Positions 26,412 to 33,063 of a stretch of 48,756 nt of DNA are shown here, one piece after another (position 1 is the first letter of the stretch; every line of letters starts with the position of its first letter). Source of the stretch: Pseudomonas sp. 6D_7.1_Bac1 (GTDB lineage: Bacteria; Pseudomonadota; Gammaproteobacteria; Pseudomonadales; Pseudomonadaceae); the NCBI RefSeq assembly GCF_025465945.1, contig NZ_JANLNW010000030.1, forward strand, positions 1 to 48,756. Direction: 5' to 3'. Below the pieces are notes generated by a model. That model did no database searches, was not told the DNA's origin, and saw only the letters and a program-made list of their open reading frames with translations. The position numbers were made by a program, and so were the translations under genes.

Positions 26412-27000
26412 TCTGCTGGCGCCCACGGCCAGCGTCAGCCGCGCACAGCGTGAAGACCGCCACGGCCATCGCGGGGCGGCGATCCTGCTGACCGGTTTAC
26501 CGGCGGCAGGCAAGTCGACCCTGGCCCAGGCGCTGCACGTCGCATTATTCGAGCGCGGCGTGCAAAGTCTGGTGCTTGATGGTGATGCGCTACGGGTCGG
26601 GCTCAATCGCGACCTCGGGTTCGCCGACAAGGACCGTCAGGAAAACATCCGCCGCGCCAGCGAACTGGCCGCGTTGCTGGTGGAGAACGGGCAGATTGTG
26701 ATCCTGGCGATGATTGCGCCATTGCTGGAGCTGCGCGACATATTCGCTCGGCGATTGGGTGAGGATTACCGCGAAATCTGGTGCAGTGCGTCGCTCGACA
26801 TCTGCGAGCAGCGTGACCCGAAAGGTCATTACGCCCGCGCGCGCAGCGGTGAACTGCCGAGCTTCACCGGCGTTTCGGCACCTTACGAGCCACCTGCTTC
26901 GGCGGCGTTGGTGCTCGACACGGGTGCGTTGTCAGTGGAGGCCTGCCTCGATCGTTTACTGAGCTGGCTCGGCGAGTGCGCGGTGCTGACAGACCGATGA
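26395..27000 (+). CDS. cysC: Stand-alone adenylyl-sulfate (APS) kinase
   Basis: A 201-residue APS kinase that makes PAPS from adenosine 5'-phosphosulfate and ATP. The P-loop is GLPAAGKST, followed by LDGDALRVGLNRDLGF, DRQENIRRASELA and the late motif RDPKGHYARARSGELPSFTGVSAPYEPP, split here only for description; all are CysC hallmarks. Length is normal. In pseudomonads APS kinase is usually the C-terminal half of CysNC, so a separate copy here is a specialised PAPS source. It overlaps tolC by 17 bases and the hydroxylase by 4 (ATGA), and two sulfotransferases are in the same locus. This context supports sulfation rather than cysteine synthesis. Confidence 0.9.
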   Translation: MSRQNNLLAPTASVSRAQREDRHGHRGAAILLTGLPAAGKSTLAQALHVALFERGVQSLVLDGDALRVGLNRDLGFADKDRQENIRRASELAALLVENGQIVILAMIAPLLELRDIFARRLGEDYREIWCSASLDICEQRDPKGHYARARSGELPSFTGVSAPYEPPASAALVLDTGALSVEACLDRLLSWLGECAVLTDR

Positions 27001-27788
27001 CTCGACCGGCGTTTTCCCGATTGCCGGTGACGGTGCATCTGCCGTTGCTGTTGCAAGCCTTGGCGCAGATCAACGACAGCGATTGGCACTGCCATTTCAA
27101 CCGTGACTATTACAGCGGCGACTGGAGCGGGGTGGCACTGGTCAGCGCGCTCGACGCGTTGACGGAGCTGTCTCCTGGCCGTGGCGAACCGGTATTGCGC
27201 GCGCCGTGGCTGCTCGATGGTCGGTGGCAACACGCGTTGCACGATTTACCGTTGGAGATTGTCTCGGCAAGGCTGCTGAGGCTGGGCCCCGACAGTCGCA
27301 TTCACGAGCACCGCGACTACGACCTTGAAGGACCAGAGGCCGACATGCGGCTGCACATTCCGCTGCTCAGCCCGCCCAACGTCGACTTTCTGCTCGACGG
27401 TTTGCGCATCCCGATGAACGCCGGCGAATGCTGGTTCCTCGACTTGTCACGGCCCCACAGCGTTGACAATCGCGACAGCCGTGAGCGGGTGCATCTGGTG
27501 ATCGACTGCAAGCCCAGTGCCTGGCTGGAACAGGCCATTGCCGAGGGCGCGTCAACCACCCCACCGCCAGGTGTTGGTCACGCGGCCCATGCGCTGGCAG
27601 CGTTTCGACAGCTGCTAGAGCACGATCCGCAACTCTGTCAGACCTTGCAGGGTGTGACCGGCACCGAAGCCTTTATCGCCACGACCCTGAAGCTGGCTAC
27701 CGAGCGTGGCCTGGTGTTTTCCCGTGAGGAGTTGCGTGCGGCGATGCGCAATGGCCGTCGTCAGTGGAATGAACAATGGAGCGCCTGA
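26997..27788 (+). CDS. Aspartyl/asparaginyl beta-hydroxylase with C-terminal Nif11-like domain
   Basis: A 263-residue 2-oxoglutarate/Fe(II) oxygenase of the AspH family. The core (about 20-175) includes IHEHRDYDLEG (His103, His105, Asp107), DMRLHIPLLSPPNVDFLLDG, NAGECWFLDLSRPHSVDN and RVHLVIDC, the family's metal and co-substrate pattern. Residues about 199-250 look like a Nif11 domain: ALAAFRQLLEHDPQLCQTL, then a region ending GLVFSREELRAAM. Nif11 domains are best known as leader regions of RiPP precursors, so a C-terminal copy on an oxygenase is odd. The gene starts at ATG 26997 overlapping the cysC stop and overlaps the next gene by 13 bases. The likely substrate is Asp/Asn in the giant protein, giving hydroxyls that could be sulfated. 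Confidence 0.85.
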   Translation: MTRPAFSRLPVTVHLPLLLQALAQINDSDWHCHFNRDYYSGDWSGVALVSALDALTELSPGRGEPVLRAPWLLDGRWQHALHDLPLEIVSARLLRLGPDSRIHEHRDYDLEGPEADMRLHIPLLSPPNVDFLLDGLRIPMNAGECWFLDLSRPHSVDNRDSRERVHLVIDCKPSAWLEQAIAEGASTTPPPGVGHAAHALAAFRQLLEHDPQLCQTLQGVTGTEAFIATTLKLATERGLVFSREELRAAMRNGRRQWNEQWSA

Positions 27789-28732
27789 ACCTCGGCGGTT
27801 GGTTGCCGATTCGTGTCTGGGCGCAGAACGGGGAGTGGCAGGTCGATTGGTGCTGGTTTGGCGACACGCCGTTGCATCAGCCATTTTTCCGCGACGCGGT
27901 GGAGGACGCGCTGCGGCTGCCATTCAACCAGGCTTTCCGGCGTCAAACGCCGCTGCAAGCGCTGAGTGACTGGCAAGCGATAAGCCCAGGGCTGGCGCCG
28001 AGTGCCTTCATTTTTCACGCCTCGCGCTGCGGCTCGACGTTGATCAGCCAGATGCTTGCGCAACTGGACAATCACATCGTCATTTCCGAACCGCCACCAC
28101 TGGATGCCTTGCTGCGCAGCACTCTGCCGCCGACAGTACGCAATGCGGCCATTCGCGGTTTGCTCTCGGCCTACGGCCAGCCGCGTCGAGGTGTGGAGCA
28201 ACATCTGGTGATCAAACTCGATGCCTGGAACATCGGTGAGCTGAAGCGGTTACGCGAGTGTTTTCCTGAAACGCCTTGGTTGTTTGTCTACCGCGACCCA
28301 CTGGAAATCGCCGTCTCCCACCTGCGCCGTCCGGGTATGCACATGGTGCCGGGTCTGATTGGCGCCAGCGCGCTGGACGATGGGGCGGCGTTCGAGGGAC
28401 AAGAAGACTTCATCGCCCGGCGCCTGGGCCGGTTGCTGCACTTGGGCGCTGAACATTGCCGCGAGTTTGCCGGGCTGGCGGTCAATTACCGAGAGTTGCC
28501 GGGAGCGATGGAAGGGCGTTTGGCCGCGTTTTTTACGCTGAATGTCGAGCAACGGACGCAGGTGTTCAGCGCCGTGAGTCAGCACGCCAAGCAGCCGAGC
28601 GAAACGTTCGTGGCCGACGGCGAAGGTAAGCAACGAGAAGCCTCGCCTTTGCTCAGAGAGCGCGCGGAGTTTTGGGCGCGAGAGCCTTACGAGGCGCTGG
28701 AGAAACGCAGGCTCGCCGTATATCCCCTGTAG
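27776..28732 (+). CDS. Second sulfotransferase family protein
   Basis: A 318-residue protein. The PAPS loop is FHASRCGSTLISQMLAQ (about 78-94) and the 3'-phosphate element is FVYRDPLEIAVSHLRRPG (about 171-188), so it belongs to the PAPS-dependent sulfotransferases though it is distant from the one at 16046. An 70-residue N-terminal extension (LNLGGWLPIRVWAQNGEWQV at its start) may bind the acceptor. Its start lies inside the 3' end of the hydroxylase gene (13-base overlap), so it is expressed with it. The stop codon falls inside the left arm of a 19-bp inverted repeat, which suggests the repeat marks the end of the unit. Confidence 0.85.
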   Translation: MERLNLGGWLPIRVWAQNGEWQVDWCWFGDTPLHQPFFRDAVEDALRLPFNQAFRRQTPLQALSDWQAISPGLAPSAFIFHASRCGSTLISQMLAQLDNHIVISEPPPLDALLRSTLPPTVRNAAIRGLLSAYGQPRRGVEQHLVIKLDAWNIGELKRLRECFPETPWLFVYRDPLEIAVSHLRRPGMHMVPGLIGASALDDGAAFEGQEDFIARRLGRLLHLGAEHCREFAGLAVNYRELPGAMEGRLAAFFTLNVEQRTQVFSAVSQHAKQPSETFVADGEGKQREASPLLRERAEFWAREPYEALEKRRLAVYPL

Positions 28733-28871
28733 CAGCTGCCGAGCTTGCGAGGCGGCGTTCGGCCGCGAAGCGGTCGTAAAATCAGGCAGCGCGATCGTTC
28801 AGATTAATCGTGCAAGCAGGGTTTACGAGTGCTACGCACTCGAACGCAGCCTTCGGCAGCTGCTACAGGGG
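28724..28871. repeat. REP-type inverted repeat pair closing the sulfotransferase operon
   Basis: Arms 28724-28742 and 28853-28871 are 19-bp perfect complements (core CCTGTAGCAGCTGCCGA). The stop codon of the sulfotransferase gene (28730-28732) lies in the left arm. A smaller hairpin (CGAGTGC / GCACTCG, about 28826-28842) lies between. A fluorescens-type REP doublet that may also act as a bidirectional transcription end. Confidence 0.75.
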
Positions 28872-28899
28872 ATCGTGATTTGCCTTTAGCGCCATCCAC

Positions 28900-29664
28900 T
28901 CAGCTTTTCGACGACAAATCCGCCATGCCCTTGAGCAACTCGATCGGCAGCGGGAAGACAATGGTCGAGCTCTTGTCGCCGGCAATCAAACTCAGGGTCT
29001 GCATGTAACGCAACTGCATGGCGCCGGGCTGGCGGCCGAGCATTTCGGCGGCTTGCATGAGTTTTTCCGAGGCCTGCAATTCACCTTCGGCGTGGATCAC
29101 TTTCGCCCGCCGTTCCCGTTCGGCTTCGGCTTGTTTGGCAATGGCGCGGATCATCGATTCGTTGAGGTCGACGTGTTTGATCTCGACGTTGGCGACCTTG
29201 ATCCCCCAGGCATCCGTCTGGGCGTCCAGCACCTGCTGGATGTCGAAGTTCAAGCGTTCGCGTTCGGCCAGCAGTTCGTCCAGTTCATGTTTACCGAGCA
29301 CTGCCCGCAAGGTGGTTTGTGCCAGTTGGCTGGTGGCCATAAGGAAGTCTTCGACCTGGATGATCGCCTTTTGCGAGTCGAGCACACGGAAGTACAACAC
29401 CGCGTTGACCTTCACCGAGACGTTGTCGCGGGTGATCACGTCTTGCGGCGGTACGTCGAGCACCACCGTACGCAGATCGACCCGAACCATTTGCTGGACC
29501 ACCGGAATCAGCAGGATCAGCCCCGGGCCCTTGACCTGCCAAAAGCGTCCGAGCTGGAACACCACGCCGCGCTCGTATTCGCGCAGGATGCGGAAGGTCG
29601 ACCCTGCCAGTGCAATCAGCAGCACCAGCAGCGCGGCAAAACCCAGTTGCAGACCCATGATCAT
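28900..29664 (-). CDS. SPFH/slipin (stomatin-like) membrane protein
   Basis: A 254-residue slipin. One N-terminal membrane span (about 5-25), then an SPFH/Band-7 domain: [54 protein letters not shown] read in two parts, and [31 protein letters not shown], which leads into the usual coiled coil. Slipins organise membrane microdomains and are commonly encoded with NfeD. The upstream NfeD gene overlaps it by 4 bases, so the two are coupled. Role in membrane stress or quality control is inferred from the family. Confidence 0.9.
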   Translation of the reverse strand: MIMGLQLGFAALLVLLIALAGSTFRILREYERGVVFQLGRFWQVKGPGLILLIPVVQQMVRVDLRTVVLDVPPQDVITRDNVSVKVNAVLYFRVLDSQKAIIQVEDFLMATSQLAQTTLRAVLGKHELDELLAERERLNFDIQQVLDAQTDAWGIKVANVEIKHVDLNESMIRAIAKQAEAERERRAKVIHAEGELQASEKLMQAAEMLGRQPGAMQLRYMQTLSLIAGDKSSTIVFPLPIELLKGMADLSSKS

Positions 29665-30197
29665 TCTCCCTGCGACGCCGCGTCAGCCGCGACCACTTCC
29701 AGCAACGTTCCCTTGCGCCCCACCACCCGTACCTGCTGCCCCGGTTGCAGCGGTGTGGCACTCAGTACCCGCCAACGTTCGCCCTGCAAATGCACCCAGC
29801 CTTTATTGGCACTGCCGGCCTGCAACGCCGTCACCGACGTTACGCTGCCGACTAACCCGGAATCGCCACTGACGGTGTCCCGTGGTCGGGTTTTCAGGGC
29901 ATGGATCAGCAACGCGATCAACAACAGGGCGCTGATCAGCGCAAGGCCGATAATGAGCGGCGTGGGAACATCGGTATTGCTCAGAATCACGGCACCGATC
30001 ACAAACATCATGATGCCGCCCAGCCCGACTACGCCGTAGTTGGGCAGCACCGCCTCGGCCACGATGAACGCAATACCAAACATCATCAGCCAGACGCCGA
30101 GCGGGTTGGGGACGATCAGCACGAGCGTGTCTGCCGCGAAAACCGATCCGCTCAAACCCAACAACAGCGCAACCCACCAACACCAGCGAGTGTTCAC
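29661..30197 (-). CDS. NfeD family protein, short form without the protease domain
   Basis: A 178-residue membrane protein. It starts with a signal-like segment ([15 protein letters not shown]), goes directly into several membrane spans ([22 protein letters not shown] and following, about 40-110) and ends in an OB-fold domain ([14 protein letters not shown], then [16 protein letters not shown]). Long NfeD1 proteins have a ClpP-like serine protease between signal and membrane parts; none is present here. I choose GTG 30197 with GGAGGG just upstream over ATG 30218 or 30233. The partner slipin follows with a 4-base overlap. Confidence 0.85.
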   Translation of the reverse strand: MNTRWCWWVALLLGLSGSVFAADTLVLIVPNPLGVWLMMFGIAFIVAEAVLPNYGVVGLGGIMMFVIGAVILSNTDVPTPLIIGLALISALLLIALLIHALKTRPRDTVSGDSGLVGSVTSVTALQAGSANKGWVHLQGERWRVLSATPLQPGQQVRVVGRKGTLLEVVAADAASQGE

Positions 30198-30411
30198 TTG
30201 ACCCTCCAGGAGAGTCATCCGTCTGCCAGCCACACGGTGGCCCTGCTTATAGTCTAGTTGAGCCTTGAGCTGGATGAGTTTTGAACGGTTTTTGCGAATT
30301 TCCAGTGGGCAGATTTATCACCGGGTTCTGGCAGCAGGCCTAGACTTTAGAGGAGACGCCAACCCTTTAATCATCGTCCGCCCGCCGTTCTTGCGGACAC
30401 CGAGGTGCATC

Positions 30412-30873
30412 ATGCGTATGGCAAGAACCGTGCAGCGCAGCCTGGAAGAGGCGCGCTGCGAATTTGACGTAGTCACTCACCCGCATTCGGCCAGCAGCCT
30501 GGAAACCGCCCGGGTGGCGGGTATTCCTGCTGAGCGCGTGGCGAAATCGGTGATCCTCGACGACCACCACGGCCACTACCTGATGGCCGTGTTACCGGCC
30601 AGCCGGCATCTGGACCTGACCAAAGTGCGCGGCAGCAGCGAATGGCAAGTCACCCGCGAAAGCACCCTGGCCCACCTGTTCAACGACTGCGAACGCGGCG
30701 CCGTACCGGCCCTGGGCGAATCCTATGGCCTGGACATGGTCATCGACCCGCTACTGACCCGCCAGAAAGAGATCTACGTCGAAGCCGGCAACCACAACAA
30801 CCTCGTGCACTTGAGCATGGACCAGTACCTGAAAATGGTGCCGCATGCCGAGGTGTGCGAGCTGAGTCAGTAG
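30412..30873 (+). CDS. YbaK/EbsC-family aminoacyl-tRNA deacylase-like protein
   Basis: A 153-residue YbaK/ProX-type domain that hydrolyses mischarged aminoacyl-tRNAs in trans. The family Lys lies in VAKSVILDD (about 42-50) and the strand motif VPALGESYGLDMVIDPLL and NHNNLVHLSM follow. Start at ATG 30412 with GAGGTG six bases upstream; the longer open frame from 30265 has no ribosome site. The gene is divergent from nfeD, with an intergenic region of about 214 bases that should hold both promoters, though I cannot define a clear one. Confidence 0.85.
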   Translation: MRMARTVQRSLEEARCEFDVVTHPHSASSLETARVAGIPAERVAKSVILDDHHGHYLMAVLPASRHLDLTKVRGSSEWQVTRESTLAHLFNDCERGAVPALGESYGLDMVIDPLLTRQKEIYVEAGNHNNLVHLSMDQYLKMVPHAEVCELSQ

Positions 30874-30900
30874 TCATTATTGGCGGTAAATGCACCGCCG

Positions 30901-30966
30901 CCATCGCGGGCAAGCCGAGCTCCCACAGAAACCGCCGTGTGTGGGAGCGCGGCTCGCCTGCGATGG
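30901..30966. repeat. REP-type imperfect inverted repeat
   Basis: Arms 30901-30927 and 30940-30966 match as inverted repeats at 24 of 27 positions, with the GTGGGAGC core of fluorescens REPs. It separates the ybaK-type and DUF2789 genes. Confidence 0.8.
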
Positions 30967-31005
30967 ACTGTGCGGCAGTCCCCGACCGTCCCAAGGAGTT
31001 AACCC

Positions 31006-31251
31006 ATGGAATCACCTACCCACAGCCTCCCCAACCTGTTCAAACAACTCGGCCTGCCCGACGATGCCGAAAGCATCGACAAATTCATCGCCACCCACTC
31101 ACCCCTCAAACCCGAACTGCACCTGGCCGACGCGTTCTTCTGGACCCAATGCCAGGCGGATTTCCTGCGCGAGGACATCCTCGACGATTCCGATTGGGCG
31201 GAGGTGGTGGATCAACTGGATGTGCTGCTGAGGAAGGGGCGGGGGGTGTAA
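31006..31251 (+). CDS. DUF2789 family protein
   Basis: An 81-residue soluble protein that matches DUF2789 in its layout: ESPTHSLPNLFKQLGLPDD at the N-terminus, HLADAFFWTQCQADFLRE in the middle and DWAEVVDQLDVLLRK at the end. The ribosome site AAGGAG is eight bases before the ATG. The family is common in Pseudomonas and related genera, with no assigned function. It stands alone between a REP repeat and the orphan antitoxin. Confidence 0.85.
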   Translation: MESPTHSLPNLFKQLGLPDDAESIDKFIATHSPLKPELHLADAFFWTQCQADFLREDILDDSDWAEVVDQLDVLLRKGRGV

Positions 31252-31392
31252 AAATCTGAGGAAAAACGGCAAATCGTGCAAAAAACTGATGAGCGATGAA
31301 AAAATCTGGGGGAAATTGGTATTTGTGAATTTTTTCTGGGGTTGTTTAACGAGGAGCGATAGACCAGATTAACGGCCTGAATTGAGGTCTTG

Positions 31393-31641
31393 ATGATGCA
31401 ACGTGTTCTGGCCGACAAGGCTGTCAGCGTTTCCGAATTGAAGAAGAATCCGTCTGCCGTACTCAACGGTACATACGATGGACCGGTGGCAGTGCTCTGT
31501 CGCAACCGGGTGATGGGCTACATGGTGCCCGCCGAAGTTTTCGAGTCCATGGTTGAACGTTTGGACGACTTTGAGCTTGCCGAGCTGGTTCGGGCCCGAA
31601 GCCATGAAACCCCGGTCCCGGTAACGCTGGATGACCTATAA
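31393..31641 (+). CDS. Phd/YefM-type antitoxin, partner toxin deleted
   Basis: An 82-residue antitoxin. The N-terminal Phd/YefM DNA-binding pattern is clear (VLADKAVSVSELKKNPSAVL and VLCRNRVMGYMVPAEVFESM), and the C-terminal tail that would wrap the toxin is complete (ELVRARSHETPVPVTLDDL). TGAGG lies upstream of the tandem ATGs at 31393 and 31396. Immediately downstream, overlapping its stop, is a short relE remnant with only the first and last parts of the toxin. The antitoxin therefore looks functional but orphaned. It could still repress its own promoter or neutralise a RelE toxin encoded elsewhere. Confidence 0.85.
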   Translation: MMQRVLADKAVSVSELKKNPSAVLNGTYDGPVAVLCRNRVMGYMVPAEVFESMVERLDDFELAELVRARSHETPVPVTLDDL

Positions 31642-31702
31642 GCTCGTTTCGGTGGTGGTTGTCGGCAAGCGTGAACTCAACGCCCGTGTACGAACGGGCT
31701 AA
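31631..31702 (+). pseudogene. relE: Internally deleted relE toxin remnant
   Basis: The frame opening at ATG 31631 overlaps the antitoxin stop, as in intact pairs of this family. It reads MTYKLVSVVVVGKRELNARV and stops after 23 residues. MTYKL is the usual RelE start, while VSVVVVGKREL matches the RelE C-terminal strand (V-x-V-x-x-V-G-K-R-E). About 65-70 codons of the middle are missing, including the catalytic region. The join is in frame, which points to a simple internal deletion followed by loss of the last codons. Confidence 0.65.
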
Positions 31703-31774
31703 AAAACGCTAGGAAAAGTCCGTAACGGTTTTGCTCGGTTGCGCCCCCCGAAACGCCCCCCTATAGTTCGCCAC

Positions 31775-32008
31775 GTCGCCGCACATCGGCGACAGGATTT
31801 GGCGATCCTATTTATCTATGAAGCGTTAATAGCGCCCAGACTTCGTGCTTTCACCTTTTGGTGACGGCATGCTGTTCTATGGCGGCTGTACGCGGGAGAC
31901 CTTCGGGTCTGCCGGGTTCGTAGATAACCGGTTCGCCAACCTGCGTGCAGCTGCCACCCTTATTCGTTTGGCGACGGATGGAGGTGGCCTCAAAATTTAT
32001 CTACGAGG
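31775..32008 (+). ncRNA. Highly structured leader RNA upstream of a small protein gene
   Basis: A chain of helices: 31775-31793 (7 bp, 5-base loop), 31794-31809 (5 bp), 31851-31864 (TCACC-TTTT-GGTGA), and a long helix pairing 31881-31896 (GGCGGCTGTACGCGGG) with 31940-31955 (CCTGCGTGCAGCTGCC), all 16 positions paired with three as G-U. Inside it sits AGACC-TTCG-GGTCT (31897-31910) and a CCGG...CCGG arm, making a multi-branch shape. A TTTATCTAYGARG motif occurs at 31811 and again at 31996, the second carrying the GAGG ribosome site of the next gene. I cannot assign it to a named RNA family. Confidence 0.6.
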
Positions 32009-32016
32009 TATTCCCA

Positions 32017-32295
32017 ATGCACCCATATAAACCACTGAGCACCAACCCAACCCCCGTCTGCGTTCTGGCCTACAACATCCTCGCACCAACCCATTTTCTC
32101 CACGAAACCGCCTGTAGCCGTGTCCGTATCGGCACCGATCTGCTGGAAACCCTCACCTCGATCACACTGCGTGATCTCAACGACAAAGACTTCTACCGCC
32201 TGATCAACGCCGCGTACGTGTCATTGCGCGATGGGCTGGATTTGATGGAAGAGCTGCAACACCGCTTGGCTGCACAGGCGGCGCAAGCGAGCTAA
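32017..32295 (+). CDS. Small hypothetical protein downstream of structured leader
   Basis: A 92-residue soluble protein: a variable N-terminus, then CSRVRIGTDLLETLTSITL and a predicted helical half (FYRLINAAYVSLRDGLDLMEELQHRL). The layout recalls small DUF3077-like proteins present in several copies in fluorescens-group genomes, but I cannot confirm the family. GAGG lies eight bases before the ATG and could pair with CCTC at 31988, so translation may be controlled by the leader. A perfect terminator hairpin follows 15 bases after the stop. Confidence 0.65.
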   Translation: MHPYKPLSTNPTPVCVLAYNILAPTHFLHETACSRVRIGTDLLETLTSITLRDLNDKDFYRLINAAYVSLRDGLDLMEELQHRLAAQAAQAS

Positions 32296-32310
32296 GGTTG
32301 CTGCAATGCG

Positions 32311-32331
32311 TTCCCGCGCAAGGCGCGGGAA
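32311..32331. terminator. Bidirectional terminator hairpin
   Basis: TTCCCGCGC (32311-32319) pairs with GCGCGGGAA (32323-32331) over a 3-base loop. It sits between two convergent genes. T-tracts are short on both sides, so efficiency is uncertain. Confidence 0.65.
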
Positions 32332-32334
32332 TGC

Positions 32335-32616
32335 TCATTTCTCAAGCGGCCATGGGCGCGAGGTATGCACCAAGGCGAGTATCCATGCTGTTCCCTGATC
32401 CAGTTGATAGACCAGTCGATAACTTTGATGAGGTATCAATTCGCGAGTACCGGATATTGTCCCGGTAGGACCGCATTCAGGGTGGAGTGAGAGGCGAGAA
32501 ACCGATTCGCTGAATCGGTTGTCCATCTCGATGGCTGCTCGTGGGTTTACGGCGTGGAGATAGTCCCAAATGTCTGCACGATCCTGTGCCGCTGCTGGCG
32601 TCCAGATTATCCTCAT
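32335..32616 (-). CDS. RelE/ParE superfamily toxin
   Basis: A 93-residue toxin of the RelE/ParE fold: IIWTPAAAQDRADIWDYL at the start, then SVSRLSLHPECGPTG, and the late strands RELIPHQSYRLVYQLDQG and ILALVHTSRPWP. The Arg/Tyr pattern in SYRLVYQ is typical. ParE-type (gyrase poison) and RelE-type (mRNA cleavage) cannot be told apart reliably here; the pairing with a ribbon-helix-helix antitoxin favours ParE-like. Its start overlaps the antitoxin stop by 4 bases (ATGA), the usual coupled order. Confidence 0.85.
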   Translation of the reverse strand: MRIIWTPAAAQDRADIWDYLHAVNPRAAIEMDNRFSESVSRLSLHPECGPTGTISGTRELIPHQSYRLVYQLDQGTAWILALVHTSRPWPLEK

Positions 32617-32891
32617 CCTTGTCTGGCTGCTTGAGTACGCCTGGCAGCAAATTCGGCCTCTACTTCATCGTTTGTCAGGCCCTCGCCTGCCCGCATGGAG
32701 ACTCGTGCGATATCGACTTTACGCTGCAGAAATGCCTCGTACTCACGCGACTCTCGTTGTGTTTGAACAAACTGACGCATCATTTCCCGGACAATTTGCG
32801 ACGCTGGCCGATGAGACGCTTCTGCTTCAGCCATGAACTGTTCACGTAGTTCGGGTTCAAGTTTCATCGTGAAAACGGCTTGTTTGGACAT
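32613..32891 (-). CDS. Ribbon-helix-helix antitoxin (ParD/RelB-like)
   Basis: A 92-residue antitoxin. The N-terminal ribbon-helix-helix (AVFTMKLEPELREQFMAEAE, then RPASQIVREMMRQFV) binds DNA and a charged tail (EAFLQRKVDIARVSMRAGEG onwards) should wrap the toxin. First gene of the coupled pair. A symmetric operator (32915-32938) overlaps its -10 box, consistent with autorepression. ATG at 32891 has no strong ribosome site immediately upstream, but GGAAA is present. Confidence 0.85.
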   Translation of the reverse strand: MSKQAVFTMKLEPELREQFMAEAEASHRPASQIVREMMRQFVQTQRESREYEAFLQRKVDIARVSMRAGEGLTNDEVEAEFAARRTQAARQG

Positions 32892-32914
32892 GGTCTGGTT
32901 TCCAGGGGGGAGTG

Positions 32915-32938
32915 CTGAAAAAGTATATACGTCTTCAG
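32915..32938 (-). promoter_or_regulatory. Autoregulatory operator of the toxin-antitoxin pair
   Basis: CTGAA-N3-GTATATAC-N3-TTCAG is symmetric about 32926/32927. The central octamer is a perfect palindrome and contains a TATACT -10 box reading leftwards. Binding of the antitoxin here would block its own promoter. Confidence 0.6.
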
Positions 32939-32998
32939 TACCTATTCATCACTGTCTAGATGTTGCCGCGACGAGCGGGCGAAGAGTTGTTTCAAAAC

Positions 32999-33046
32999 TT
33001 GACTGAATTTCCCCTCCAGTGCGATATTGATAGTTAGCAAACTAAC
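32999..33046 (+). promoter_or_regulatory. Promoter and operator of the MarR efflux operon
   Basis: TTGACT (32999-33004) is a good -35 box, with a GATATT-like -10 at about 33023. Just after it is the inverted repeat GTTAG-CAAA-CTAAC (33033-33046), placed where a MarR dimer would repress. No close match to a named operator was recognised. Confidence 0.5.
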
Positions 33047-33063
33047 AGTGTGCGAATTTCCCT

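Noticed and set aside
24915..26630. 571-codon minus-strand frame opposite tolC
   Set aside because: The plus strand encodes a clear TolC lipoprotein and the start of CysC; the antisense translation is Arg/Gln/His-rich with no family.
31845..32030. 61-codon frame within the structured leader
   Set aside because: It lacks a ribosome site and its sequence is explained by the paired RNA helices.
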